Origin: Spirogloea muscicola
Lineage: Eukaryota; Streptophyta; Zygnematophyceae; Spirogloeales; Spirogloeaceae
Reading direction: 5' to 3'
DNA length: 55,271 nucleotides
Assembly: GCA_009602725.1 (NCBI GenBank)
Contig: WELB01000098.1
Location: 40,709-95,979, forward strand
A model generated the notes under the pieces. It made no database searches. It was not told where the DNA came from and saw nothing but the letters and a program-made list of their open reading frames with translations. A program made the position numbers and the translations under genes. Of the stretch, positions 19,950 to 31,700 are shown piece by piece (the stretch's first letter is position 1; the number at the start of each line of letters is the position of its first letter).

Positions 19950-22637
19950 ATGGCGATGGTGCTGTACCACAGCCCGTGGTCGGCGAGCAGCCACAAGGCG
20001 CGGCTGGCGCTGGAGGAGAAGGCGGTGGACTACACGCCGGCGGTGGTGGACGTCGCTGCCGCTGCCAACCTCGCCCCCGACTTCGTGCGCCGCAACCACG
20101 CCGCCACCGTGCCCGTCCTCGTCGACGGGCCCCGCGTCATCTGCGATGCCCGCGCCATCGCCGAGTGAGGGCCCTCGCCGGAGCCTCCTCCCGGCCGCTT
20201 CCACGGCGGCGGCTGCGGCTCCGCTGGCAATGGCTGGGCAATGGCGTCGCCGGCATATGTCGATCCATCAGTGGCGTTACTGGCCGACGCTACTTGAGCT
20301 CGTTCTCGCGTACGAAATGAAAGATTAATGGGAAAAAGCGTTGGCGAATAGAAGCTGCGTCCGCTGGCCAAGCATTCAGTGCTGGTCGGCCAACTGCCGA
20401 CGGCCGAGCGACAGCGACGAGCATTACTTGCTCACTGACTGCCTGCCGCTGCCGCTCCACGGCCAGGTATGCCGATGCCATCGACCAGCCGCTGGGCCAC
20501 GGCGCGGTGAACCGCGCCAAGGTCCACTACTGGCTTCAGGTCTGAGGTTCAAATCCTTCCCTGACTGCCGACCCGGGGATTATGAGTCAGGGCCAGAGCA
20601 TTGCAAGCGTTTGATGCGGTAAAGGCTTGGACGCCTGCTTCAACGGCCAACGCGATAACGCGATAACGCGATTACAGGAAAATAGAGAGCCTCTCAAAAC
20701 ATGTCTTTGGTAATCGTTACTTTTGTGGGCTCTCGAGAGCCTCACCTGGGCTGCCGTCTCACCTGGGCTGCCTCACGTCGCCTCTGATGCTGAACCGCTG
20801 AGCTCGCCGCCGCCGCGCAGATGATCGAGGCCTGGGACGTGCAGATGTTTGCGTTCGCGCACTACCAACCGCAGCGCGCGCGGGCGCTGAGCAAGTTCAA
20901 GCGGCGCGTGTGCATCGCCCGCATGGCGCAGCACCCCGAGCTCGGGCCACATTACAGCAAGCGCCTCCAGTACTACCAGGTCAGCGTGTCCATGCCTGCT
21001 GCCGCTGCCAGTGGCGGCTGACCATGCCCTGTTGCTCCCAGTCAGACCGCGGTCAGAAGACCGGTTGCCTGAGCCTCGAACCCCCAGATCAGTTCGCATA
21101 CTAGATCCTTTGTAGATGCAGAGATAGAAACTGCAACGTAATGCAGCTGAAGCAGCAACTGCATACAGCAGTAGTAGGAGTTGCAGCATCCGCAAGCTGC
21201 GGCAGCGTCAGCCTTGACGAGTGCGCCGGCTCAATTGTCAGTACTGATAAGGAACTTCTTTGCGAGTGTGACGGCAGGACCTCATTGAGACGTGCCAGAG
21301 CCGAGACGTGATGCAGGCCAGTGAGAGGCAGGTGCGTGTCCCTCAGATCACCCGCCTAGCTTATCAACTTATACAGTGGTGTCTGATAGCCCCTGGTTAT
21401 GGGCAAGCTTAACCAAACGTTCACCACGCTAGGCACTGTTGGGTGGAATCATTGTCGCCTTGCCCAGTGATTTGCTGCTGTTGCAGTAAGGAAGAGATGA
21501 GCCGAGTGACACATAAGAATCATAGGAATCAGTAAAAATGATAGGAATCAGCACGACACCATGGGACCTCTGAACTAGCAAGCAACATTTTCAATGCCAC
21601 ATGTTGAATTTGCATCTGACTCCACAAGCACTGAGCAGCGATGGCCGCGCTGTCAGGATGCGGCTACCTGCTCATCTGTCTATGGATCTGTTGTTGATGT
21701 AGCTCAGTGTGCATAGGACCATGGCATCACATTGAGTTGCCAGCAGTCTGTGCAAGCCAGTGTCGTTGCACTGGATCAACCTGCAACACGTCAGATCCAC
21801 CAGGATTTGTTTTCTGGTGTGAGGATTGTGATCATAGGGTAATGACTGCATGCAGATGCTGCTCCCGCCCTGCAGCTGGTAGAGATGCTGGATGCCGCGG
21901 AGGAGCAGCTGCGGGCGTCCGAGTTTCTTGCAGGAGAGGCCTACTCCATGGCCGATGCCTGCTTCGTGCCCATCCCTGCGATGCTGGAGTCGCTGGACGG
22001 CGGCGGCCGATATCTCCAACCGCGCCCCAATCTGCTCAAGTATTTCCAGCGCATGAAGGTGAGGGCGCCTGGCCCTGCCCTCGCTCGCAGCGCCCAGGGT
22101 GTAGAACTTAAGAGTCAGAACCACAGATAGGGGTTCAATGGTGAGATCTCAGTGTTGTGCTTTCTGCCACATGATCTCATTGCTAGGTGCAGTCTGGAGG
22201 TCAGGATGTCGGGGTCTTCAGAAGCTCTCTAGCAGCTTGATGCAGAGCACTGCTCATGGACCTTTGGTCGTGCTCGACTCTGCCATGGTATATGGCAGGA
22301 TGATAGTGAATCTGAAGCAGTGCTTTAAAGCATTATGAAAATTGTGGAAGACTCTTTGATCGGTCTTCCCAATGCTTCAGTGTGGCAATGCCTGCCTGAG
22401 AAATGTGGACCAAAATATGGCGTCTGTGCAGGAGTGCCTGATTGTGATCCAGGTCGTGACAGCCTAATGTTAAACTCTGAAACTTGATAGTAAATTGAAG
22501 TCTCACTGTGAGCCCTGCAGGAGCGACCGAGCTACCAGGTAGTGATTGGCCAGTACTCTGGCAAATTTTTGAGGTGGCGCACAGAGGTGGCGTCCATGAT
22601 GGCAATATGGTGGCGAAGCTGCTGTGGCAAATTTTGA
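19950..22637 (+). CDS. Glutathione S-transferase, TCHQD class (copy B)
   Basis: Six exons join in phase: 19950-20164, 20467-20539, 20821-20979, 21278-21331, 21876-22058, 22521-22637, giving 266 residues. The ATG follows a GCC run in a CCACCATGG context. The N-terminal half reads MAMVLYHSPWSASSHKARLA and ATVPVLVDGPRVI with the cis-Pro (VPVL); the C-terminal half has SKFKRRVCIARMAQHPELG, LDAAEEQLRASEFLAGEAYS and RPSYQVVIGQYSGKF. It is closer than copy A to land-plant TCHQD in the RRVCIARMA segment. Copy A has no intron where B splits YWLQ from MIEAWD, and its next intron falls a few codons before B's, so the two differ in intron pattern. CCDC12 lies inverted between them. Confidence 0.9.
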
Positions 22638-23937
22638 TCTGGAGTTCTCTGCTTGCAGTGGCCGCTCAACTCCCCCGAGCCCAAGCTTGCAAGGCTGCAA
22701 GTGTTCCTGGAGCCACCCAAGTAGCATGTCACTATCCGTCACTTCCGCGTCATCTCATTGGCAGTGAGCAGCATGGTGTGACGTGCTCAGGCCACGAGGA
22801 CTGAGTCCCTCTTATTTGAGTGGGTGTTGTTTTTCTGGGTGTCATACCTTCAGTCTGTTGCAGGCCCTGTTGCATGCAAACTTCGGATGATTGTCAGAGA
22901 AATAGCTTGGCAACCCTCATTGCATGCAGCTCAGCAGCGGCTCCAGCAAGAGCTAAGCCTCCAGGCCTGAAGTCGTTGCAAAGGTCAGGGCGTCTATTTT
23001 GAGTGTTGCATGTCAGGCTTCACTTCTCTCTTGAACAAGTCCTGTAATTTTACTTGCTCGATGACATTCTTAATATTCTTAATGTTCTATTACATATGGC
23101 TTTTGAATTCATGAGCTATTGTATAATGAATCAATTTCTGGCCATCAATCAGTTGAAAGTGCACCAAAGATGCTATGACGCATATGATTGTCTGGTTGAG
23201 GATGAAATTTTTCTGCTTGGCCAGCATTGACGAAGTAGATGAGAAGGTGCCCAACCAAGGAGGCAATTGACTGTGGGTTTTCTCCAGCTCTGGCTGCTGC
23301 GCTAGCTGCAGATGCTCCTGTTCTTAAGACTGAGTATCAGCCCATTGCTGACCTTTCTCATAATGACAAACAAGCACATGATTCGTCAGTAGCAATTCTA
23401 GAAACTCATACACTGGTCAAGAAGCCCACGTGCTTCACAGGTATTCATAATATTCGTCCGACCAGGTGGACTGAATTGGGCAAAACAGCTCACAAAAAGT
23501 ATCTGTTTTAGTAAGATTGCCGCCGCTAGATCTCAACTATGTAGCAAGAATCTTGCTCAGCAAGTCCACTACCAGTACCTGCTTGGCAGACTAGCGGTCA
23601 TGGTGGACCGGCCTCTATGCTCAATCATGGGGGGCATCTCCAGAGTGTCGTAGTATACAATGTTAAAGCCAGCAATGTCATCGGTAGACTATTACATGGG
23701 ACCAGCAAGAGCTCCAGCAGCCCAGCAGCCTGCTGTGGCGCTTTCCTGCAGCGTCTCAGCAGGCCCCGGGCTGCAAGAGGCCATGGAGAACGAAGTCTAA
23801 GTGTAAAGTTGGGCAAGATGAGTTGGGTAAGAGTTGGGTCAAAATTGAGTAAGAGTTGGGTAAGATGTTGGTAAGAGCCTCCACATATGGAACACGAGAA
23901 AGAGGCAGCAGTGGTGGCAACAGAGGCAGCGGCAGGA
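22638..23937. other. Intergenic, converging GST B and 7TM gene
   Basis: The interval is AT-rich around 23040-23230. Apart from the short tandem repeat at 23803-23878 I see no gene or RNA feature. Confidence 0.45.
23803..23878 (+). repeat. Short tandem repeat of GTTGGGTAAGA-like units
   Basis: Six imperfect units of 11-14 bases built on GTTGGGTAAGA follow one another. It lies 60 bases downstream of the stop of the minus-strand 7TM gene, probably in its 3' untranslated region. Confidence 0.6.
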
Positions 23938-26840
23938 CTATGCTCGGCAAGAGGCGGCCCCCAGGACCTCCATGACAACGTCCAGTGGCGCGGGCACGCC
24001 GCAAGGACTCCGAGCGGCCTTGGCCGCCTCACCGTCAAAGCAGTCACAGTTCACTCTCTGACAAGGCGATGTCATCATCACTGCTGTTGCTGCAGGAAGG
24101 AGCTGAGGCAGGGTCTCAATGCGAGCATCACTCAAGGCTGCCGGCACTGCCATTGCCGGCTTCTGGGCCGGCGCCACGCTCGAGGGTGCTCTCCGAGTGC
24201 ACGGTGACCGCGCAGTGGGGTTTTGGATTACGATGAGCACGGGCGGGCTGGAGACGGTGCAGTGGTCCGGTAAGACAGGCTGCACCGAGAACGAGCGGGA
24301 GAAGGGGCATCGTCAGTCATGAACACCACTGCCTCGAAAGCAAAATCCTGAAGCCTGATAGACTAGTGGCATCAAGCGGTCACACTCGGCGCAACAGTAT
24401 TGGCAGCCAGATGCATCGTAAGTGAAACTTATTGGCAAGGTAGGGAGAGGGTCTTACGATGCCGATGTGCCAGTCGCGGTACTCCATGCTGCGGTACTCA
24501 GATTCCTTGAGCTCCTGCAGCAGCCGTGCGGCGGCGCCGACAGTGGTGGCGACAGCTGGTCAGGCGGTGTCGAATGTCTGGAGATGGACACTCTTTCATG
24601 CAGCAGATGCATTCTGGCTAAGCTCTTCATTAAGCGTGCTATTCACGCGCCTTTGTGATGAGACGAGGCCGGAGGAGAGAAGGGGGAAGGCACAGGGGCC
24701 ACGCACAATCTTGTGGATGGGCGGCAGGAAGCGCTGCGCCGGCGGCGCTGCAGCGGGGATCATTGAGTAGAATGGGCTCGGCTGCCGTGACCGAAACGTC
24801 CACCTGCAACGTACACGCACGGCAGGCTCAGCCATCACCGCCACGCTGCCTCTTTGGTGCTGCCTACTTGGACGCAAAGAAGATAGACAGAACCCTCTCG
24901 ACCACTAATCTTTCAAACCTTAAACCTTCATCACCTCAAGCTTAATTGTCATTATTGACCACGTGAAGACCCAGAACATAGCAGGGCCGATTAGCGCAAC
25001 GCACCCGATGTACGCGAAGACGGCGATCTCAGCCCACTCGCGAGCGAGCAACCGCACCCAGTACTGCATGGTCGCAGTCTCCGCGTTTGCATGCATCTGC
25101 GCGGCAGCACAGACGAGAACGAGCTGTGTTATTGCTTGCAGCCTGCGAGCAGCGTTGACATTATGGATCGCTGTGATGGTGGGCCACCAGCTCGGCGGCA
25201 AGTTGGCCAGGGCGCTGGCTGCTCACCACAATTTCCATCATGACCATGACAACAAGCGCCGCCTGAAATCGCCTGTAAGGTACAAGCAACAGGGTGAACG
25301 AATCTCTCGTTAATATGATTTTGATTAGGATCATGCAGGGCCGTCATCACCTCAGCTGCTTCACCATGCCCTGGCGGCAGCACTGCAGTGATTGGCAGCG
25401 AGCAAATGGAGATGAACTCAGTCTGCGGGGCTCACCGAAACATGCAGTACTTGGTGTGGACGGCGGCATGCATGGCAGCGATGCCATCGGCCTCGAGCTG
25501 CTGCAGCTGCTCGCGCAGCAGCGCAGCGTTGCGCGCCGCGTGCTGGAAGATCACGCCCAGCAGCACGCAGTAGATCACCAGCACCAGTACCTGCACGTTC
25601 TCCGCCGCCGCAGACAATACTCGTTAACTCAAATGCAGGGGCGCTCTAATGTCTTCTCTAAGTGATGGCTATGAAACGGCAGGAAGCGGTGTCAACGGCG
25701 GCAGCTAAGGAGGAGGCGAGGTGGCGCCGGCGGCGTACCGCAAACTGCGGAACGGAGGCTTTGTAGCCGGTGAGCGTGAGGTACAGCAGCGACGCCAGGC
25801 CTGGTGGGCACCACAGTGGCAGCGAGCGCTTGCTCTGCGTTAGGTGGCGAAGTTGCCGGCCATGTCAATGGTGCAAGCAGGGGAGATGAGGCGCGGCAGC
25901 TCGCACCAGCAATATTGCGGCGGTCGGCGAGGGAGAGCTGCTCGTGCGTGACGCAGTAGCCGTGCGCGATGAGCAGGAAGCACACGAAGGCGGCCGTCTC
26001 GAAGAAGATGCGCGACACGAAGACGCCAAACGCGATCCAGAACGAGCACGTGCTCAGGTCCAGGCACGAGTGCCTGCACGCAACGCGGCGGCGGAGCCGG
26101 CCTGCATGAGTGCTCCGCTTGTAGAGGTTGATCTGGTACACGGGAGTAGAGGGAGGTGGGATGGGCGTGCTCACCAGAAGAGGAAGGAGAGGCCGAGGAC
26201 GAGCGACTTCAGCACCGGCACACACGTCAGGACCCACTGCAGGCCGTTGTGCTGCGACGCAAAACGGCGGTGCTCCGTCGTCAGCTCATGTGACTACCGT
26301 CGAGAACTGGTCAGTCTTGGTTGTCGCAATTGCAAGTTCCCAGAAAGGGGATTGGGGAGACAAGGGGTGGAGGGGGGGTTTATGAGTGAGGGGGAGTGAT
26401 GGGAGGAATTGAGTAGAAGCTTGGGGGGGGGGGGGGNAGAGGAGGCGGAGGAGAGGGACAAAGAGCGAGAGGAGGGGGGGGGGGGGGTTTGAGGGGGGGA
26501 GTAGAAGGGATACAGTGAACTGGGGGAGATTTTTTTTGGGGGGGGGAGAGAGAGAGAGAGAGACAGAGCTAGAGGAGGGACAGAGAGGAGAGAGGAGGAG
26601 GAGTGGGAGAGAGGAGGGAGGAGAGGGGGACAAGGAAAGTAGAGGGAGGGAGGCAAGGGGCAGAGGGAGAGAGGAGCGGGGGGCGGAGAGGGAGGGCACC
26701 TGCCACCGCCGGTTGCTCCAGGTGTTGGCCAGCCAGACGCAGGCGAGCGACGCCCAGACGAGGAACATGCCGCAGAAGAGCGCCGGCAGCGGCCGGTACG
26801 TCTCCTCCCACTCCCCCGCCCGGAGGTTCGTCACCTCCAT
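23938..26840 (-). CDS. Seven-transmembrane protein, GOST/Lung-7TM-like
   Basis: Ten exons chain in phase: 26840-26700, 26251-26175, 26073-25907, 25800-25739, 25590-25436, 25272-25227, 25096-25005, 24803-24703, 24555-24458, 24279-23938, giving 426 residues. Hydrophobic segments follow in order: LFCGMFLVWASLACVWLA; VLKSLVLGLSFLFW; IAFGVFVSRIFFE with FVCFLLIAHGYCVTHEQLS; LASLLYLTLTGY; VLVLVIYCVLLGVIFQ; AALVVMVMMEIV; AEIAVFAYIGWTFR. That makes seven spans. The LLIAHGYCVTHEQLS motif after span 3 and the EWAEI-YIGWTF ending recall the eukaryotic GOST/Lung-7TM and related plant receptors, which act in the Golgi or secretory route. The family call is tentative. A cytosolic tail follows, with RLLQELKESEYRSMEYRDWH and a last exon of 113 residues rich in Pro, Ala and Cys. 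Only 14 residues precede span 1, so an upstream luminal exon may be missing. Confidence 0.7.
26360..26700 (+). repeat. G-rich polypurine tract in intron 1 of the 7TM gene
   Basis: About 340 bases are nearly all G and A on the plus strand (C/T on the coding strand), with G runs of 8 to 13, a GAGA microsatellite at 26545-26565 and one N at 26437. On the coding strand it is a long polypyrimidine intron. Read quality across the G runs is doubtful. Confidence 0.8.
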
Positions 26841-28155
26841 GGCCGCCGCGGACGCCCAGCAGGCGCGCCACTGCTCGAGGCCCCTGACAGCTCCTGCTGT
26901 GGAGCTCGTCCCGTGCGCGCGTCACCCCTGGCTGCTGGAGCTGGCGACCGCGCCGACGCCGCTTCGTGGACAGGCACCCGGGCTTGCGACAAGCGCTAGA
27001 GAGCTGCAGGACTGCCAAGCGAGCCGGCAATTGGCGCGGGGTGCGGTGCGGCAGCAGCGGCAGACGCCTCCGTTGCCATGGTTATGGACGCTCGGCGCGC
27101 CTCCGTCAGCAGGACGACGGAGCGCGCGGAGCGCCGCGCCGGGCCCGGCGCGGGCCGGAGCTTGTGCAGAGGAGCGGCCCTCGTCACGGGAGCCAAGACA
27201 GCCGCCTCCACCTCCGCAGCGCCAGCCCCCTCCTCCGAGCTGCGGCGGCTCGCGGTGAGCCGAGAGGCCGCTCCGCCGGCGGCAGTGGCAGCCACGGCGG
27301 CGGCCGGGCCAGCACCGGCGAGAGCTTGGCAGCAACGCGGCACGCAGCGGCGGCCAGAGGAAAGGCCTCCGGCACGGAGGCCGCGGCCGCGGCGACGACG
27401 TCGGGCGGCGGGCCCGGCGGCGGCAGCGGCGGCGGAGGCGGCGGAGAGGCGGAGGGCGGGGGGGAGAGAAGGTGGCAATGGCGGCGGAGCTCCGAGGTGG
27501 GGGGGTCCAGCGGCGGGGCTGCCCGCTCGGGGCGGGGGCCAGCCATGGAGGGCCTCCATGCACGGCCCCACCTCCCTCCTCCCTCCTCCCCCCCTCCTCC
27601 GCCTCGAACGCGCCGGCCTACCGACAGGGCAAGGTGCCCCCCGGATAAGCCCCCCCCCCCCCCGGGGTTGGGGTAAATGTCTGCCTGGTAATAGCTACGT
27701 AGAGGGGAGCGCTCCGGGGGTGCGGAATCGAAACCGTGGGCGAATTCCCCCCAGGTGGTTTGACCAGACGCCGGCGGATGGTTCGCCGTCCTGTCGGCCG
27801 CGGCCGCGCCCTCGGGAGTGCCGCCGGGCGGGCCCCACCCGCCGGTCGTCGGGCAACCGACGCGGGAGGCCGTCGCGCTACCGACTTTTCCGACGGGCCC
27901 GACACTGCTCCCTGTCGGTCTCCCGACGAACAGCGTGGGAAGGACCCCCCGCACGGCACTCAACACGGGCCCCTCCCGCCGTCCCAGGCGTCGGCCGCCC
28001 GACGAATGCGGCGGCCACGCCCGACCGTTTGCCCCGGCCGCCGCATCGTCGGCCGGCCCCGCCTCCCGCGCGCGCCAAGAAGCGTGGACGCGAAACAGCC
28101 CCAACCGCCGGGCTGCTAACGACCCCCGAGCCCTTTCTAACGGCGGAGCTCACAA

Positions 28156-28203
28156 CTGGCCCATCAGTCTTGTCCATTCCATCCGGGCTGGCCCTCTCCA
28201 CAG
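28156..28203 (+). repeat. Solo LINE 3'-tail hairpin unit upstream of SMC1
   Basis: The CTTGTCCATTCC leader, GGGCTGG, an 8-10 base loop and CAGCCC are present, as in the copies downstream of 38.7 kb. It stands about 500 bases upstream of the SMC1 start codon. Confidence 0.55.
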
Positions 28204-28315
28204 CCCTCTCCCGCTTTTGGATGACCTCACTTTCTCTTTTAAATGGCCCATCAGGTCCGCAAGACCGCTTCGGCCCAGCCAGCTCATTACTCAGTTACCA
28301 GGACATTCGTAGGGC

Positions 28316-28441
28316 TAGGATTGGCCTCCCTTCCAATTTCATGCGCGCCGCGCGCCTTCTCTCTTCGGCCTGAACAATGTATTGGCTTGAATTGGCCTCC
28401 CTTTCAATTCATGCGCCCCGCGCGCCTTCTCTCTTCGGCCC
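28316..28441 (+). repeat. Two tandem copies of the LINE 3'-terminal block
   Basis: A block of about 60 bases running from ATTGGCCTCCCTT through CATGCGC to GCGCCTTCTCTCTTC occurs twice in a row, joined by GCCTGAACAATGTATTGG. The same block ends the retroelement copies near 41570, 50974 and 52056, so it marks the 3' terminus of that family. It lies about 270-390 bases upstream of the SMC1 ATG. Confidence 0.7.
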
Positions 28442-28704
28442 AGGGTTGCGTGAGCTTCGGCTTGACGTGAGCTGAGCCTCCAGCACAGCTGCCGCGCCGC
28501 GCGGCGAGGGCCGCCGCCGCCGTCGCCGCCGCCGCCCGCCGCAGCCGTCGCCGCCGCCAAGCGCGGCTTGGGCATGTGCCAAACAATTTTTGGCAGCTGT
28601 GCTGCATCGAGGCCTCAGCCGCCGCGGAAGCACGTCTGCATCGACGTGGTCAGGCGGAGGGGGCGAGCTCGGGCAGCGGCGCGGGAGGGCCTCGGGGCCA
28701 CGCC

Positions 28705-31700
28705 ATGCCGTCGATGGAGCTGGCCCGCGGCAGCATCCACCGGCTCGAGGTGGACAACTTCAAGTCCTACAAGGGCCACCAAGTGATCGGTCCCTTCAAG
28801 ACCTTCACTGCCATCATCGGGCCCAATGGCGCCGGCAAGTCGAATCTCATGGACGCAATCAGCTTCGTGCTCGGCGTCAAGTCCATGCAGCTCCGGGGCA
28901 GCCAGCTCAAGGACCTCATCTACGCTTTCGACGACAGCGAGCGCAACGAGAGAGGCCGCAGGGGCTCCGTGAAGCTCGTCTACAGGACGGCCACAGGGGA
29001 AGAGCTGACTTTCGCGAGGTCGGTGACCGGTGGGGGCACCAGTGAGTACAAAGTAAACGGCAGAAGTGTCTCCTGGGAGGACTACAACGCGCATATGCGG
29101 TCCATTGGAATCCTTGTCAAGGCCCGCAACTTTCTGGTCTTCCAGGTTAGAGACGAGCCAGGCACGCAGCTCGCGCAATGATATCTCTACTCGTATGGAT
29201 GCGCTGGTCTGTTTTCTATCATCACATGGCCTCATTGTTGTTGGTTGCAGGGCGACGTGGAATCCATTGCGTCAAGATCGGCCAAGGAGCTCATGATGCT
29301 CTTTGAGCAGATTTCCGGGTCTGAGGAGCTGAAGAAGGAGTATGAGGAGCTGGAAGAGAAAAAGGGCAAGGCCGAGGAAGCGACGCTGCTCAGCTACCAG
29401 AAGAAAAGGAACATGGCGTCTGAGAAGAAGCAAAAGAAAGAGCAGAAGGACGAGGCGGAGCGCCATCTGAGATTGCAGAAGGAGCTTGTGAGTGAAGCGG
29501 ATTGCAATTAGCCTGTGTTGCCTACAGAGTCATAGTTGCTGATCTTGGTGTAGCTGCAGCTGCCAATACATACAGACGAGTGTGCCTTCAGTGGAGATTG
29601 TTTCAGACCTCTCTTTCACACTTGTCAACAATTTGCAGTTGAACCTCAAGTCGAGCCACTCTCTATGGAAGTTGTTCAACCATGACAAAGGAATCGCCAG
29701 CACCCAAGAGGAAGTTGATGAAGCTGTAAATAAGCTTCAACAAGTAGAAGGGGAACAGGGGGCTTTGGACAGCCAGGTCAAGGACTTGAAGAAGGAGCAG
29801 GCTGGTCGACAGAAGGAAGTCCTACTCTGTGAGAAGACGATGAAGAAGAAGCAGAACGATATTGACAAGAAGGTGAGCTTGTCCACTGTCTTTCAGCTGT
29901 TTAGGTACTTACTCACGTACAACAGATGGTTCAGAGTACTTGATTACTGTGTCCGTGCTCTGTACGTTCGCATTCAGTGCTTGTTATGCTGACAGGTCTT
30001 GCCATGGCCTGGCTGTACAGCAACCACATATGCTCAAGTGCAAGGAAGCTGTCAAGCGCCTGCAGCTTCACATCAGTAATGAGGAGTCTGCGCTTGCAGT
30101 CAAGTCGAGCGAGTACGAGAGGAAGCAGAGGGAGATTGGTGACTTACAGAAGGACCTTGAGCGTGCAACAGCTCAGCTTGAGGAGCTGATGCAGCAGGGT
30201 CAGGGGACTGGCAAGGAGTTGCAGCTTGCAGAGAGCCAGATAGCTGAATACAACCGCGTGTGAGTACATCAGCACCAAGCGCACACTGTCATTGTTGACC
30301 TCATCCACGACTTGCTGTCTACATTCGAGAGATACATCATGCTTTCTTTCAGCTTGACATCATTTCTGTGTGCTTGCATGCAGGAAGGCAGAGGCGGGGG
30401 CAAAGACGTCCACCTTGAGGCAGGAGAAAGAAGTGCTGGACAGGCAGCAGGAAGTCGATCAGGCGGTGGCAAACAACCTTGAGGCCACCATCCAGCAGCA
30501 GGCTGCTCGCGAGCAGCAGCTGAAGGCTCAACTGGAGCAGGTTGTAAATCGGAAGCAGCGAGTGACACAGGACTTGGCAGCTGCTGAGGAGGAGCTAGTG
30601 CACATAAAAAGTCAACTCTCAGAAGTACAAGAGCGGCAACGCAAGCAGAGGTCAGTCTGTGAGCGCTGTTTTCCCTCTTATCTTCCTTGCACTCCCTTGT
30701 CATTGACATCTTATGCAAGAGACGTGGGCTCGGAGAGCTATCTGTTTGATCACAGAGAGAAGCAATGCTGACGGCTCAATGTAGGTAGCAAGATTCCTGC
30801 TTGCCTAACAATATTGAAGACCATGCTCTTCATCTCTTATCGCAGATCGCGAAGTGAAGGTCTCTTGACAAAGCTGAACGACCTAGAAGTACAGCTGCGG
30901 GACGTGAAAGCTGACAGGAAAGAGAGTGAGCGAGATGTCAAGATGGCTGAGAATGTCGCCACCATGAAGAGACTGTTCTCTGGGGTCCATGGGCGAATGA
31001 CAGATCTGTGCAGGCCAACTCAGAAAAAGTATAACCTGGCTTTGACGGTGGCTATGGGCAAGATGATGGAGGCTGTTGTTGTTGAGGATGATACGGCAGG
31101 GAAGGAGTGCATCCAGGTATGTATGACATGAGTACCTCATCTTGAGTGTGTCTTCCATGAAGCTCAATATGCACCACCACGACTGGCTTATGCTTTGTGA
31201 ATCTGACATATGTAACCACCTGACACTGCTTGCAGTACCTCAAAAACCACCGGCAGCCTCCTATGACCTTCATCCCCTTGCAATCGGTCAGAGTGAAACC
31301 AGTCCTGGAACGACTCCGGACCCTGGGCAGGACATCAAAGCTGATGATAGACGTCATGCAATATCCAAACCACGGAATTACCATATTTGTGCCGCTAGCT
31401 GTGCATAGGCAACGTCTTACAGATGAATCTTTCTGTCAACAGATGAATCTTTCTGACGGAAGGAAAGTTTTTAGTCCGTAAGCCAGAGCTTGTTCAGAAG
31501 CTGAAGATTGTTAAGTCTGCGGGCTTGCATGACTTTTTTCCGGCTATGACATTTTGTGACATCCTTGACCACCTGATGCACATTTGACAATTCTGTTGAA
31601 AGAGCCATGCTCTTTGCAGTTGGCAACACTCTTGTCTGTGATACTGTTGAGGAAGCCAGCTCCTTAGCATTTGGAGCAGAGCGCCACAAAGGTGCATGCA

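Larger units (their letters stand above)
26841..28704. promoter_or_regulatory. GC-rich divergent region between 7TM gene and SMC1
   Basis: Both genes fire outwards from here. The long ORFs on both strands (for example 27078-28373) consist of Arg/Pro/Ala/Gly runs and overlap each other antisense, so they are composition artefacts. The right half contains retroelement tail debris at 28156-28200 and 28316-28441. Confidence 0.45.

Noticed and set aside
20540-20575. GGTTCAAATCC in a GST B intron as a tRNA T-arm
   Set aside because: No matching D-arm, anticodon arm or acceptor stem could be assembled around it.
27078-28373. A 431-codon plus-strand open frame upstream of SMC1
   Set aside because: It is made of Arg/Pro/Ala/Gly runs, overlaps equally long antisense frames and spans retroelement tail debris. 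High GC alone explains the lack of stops.
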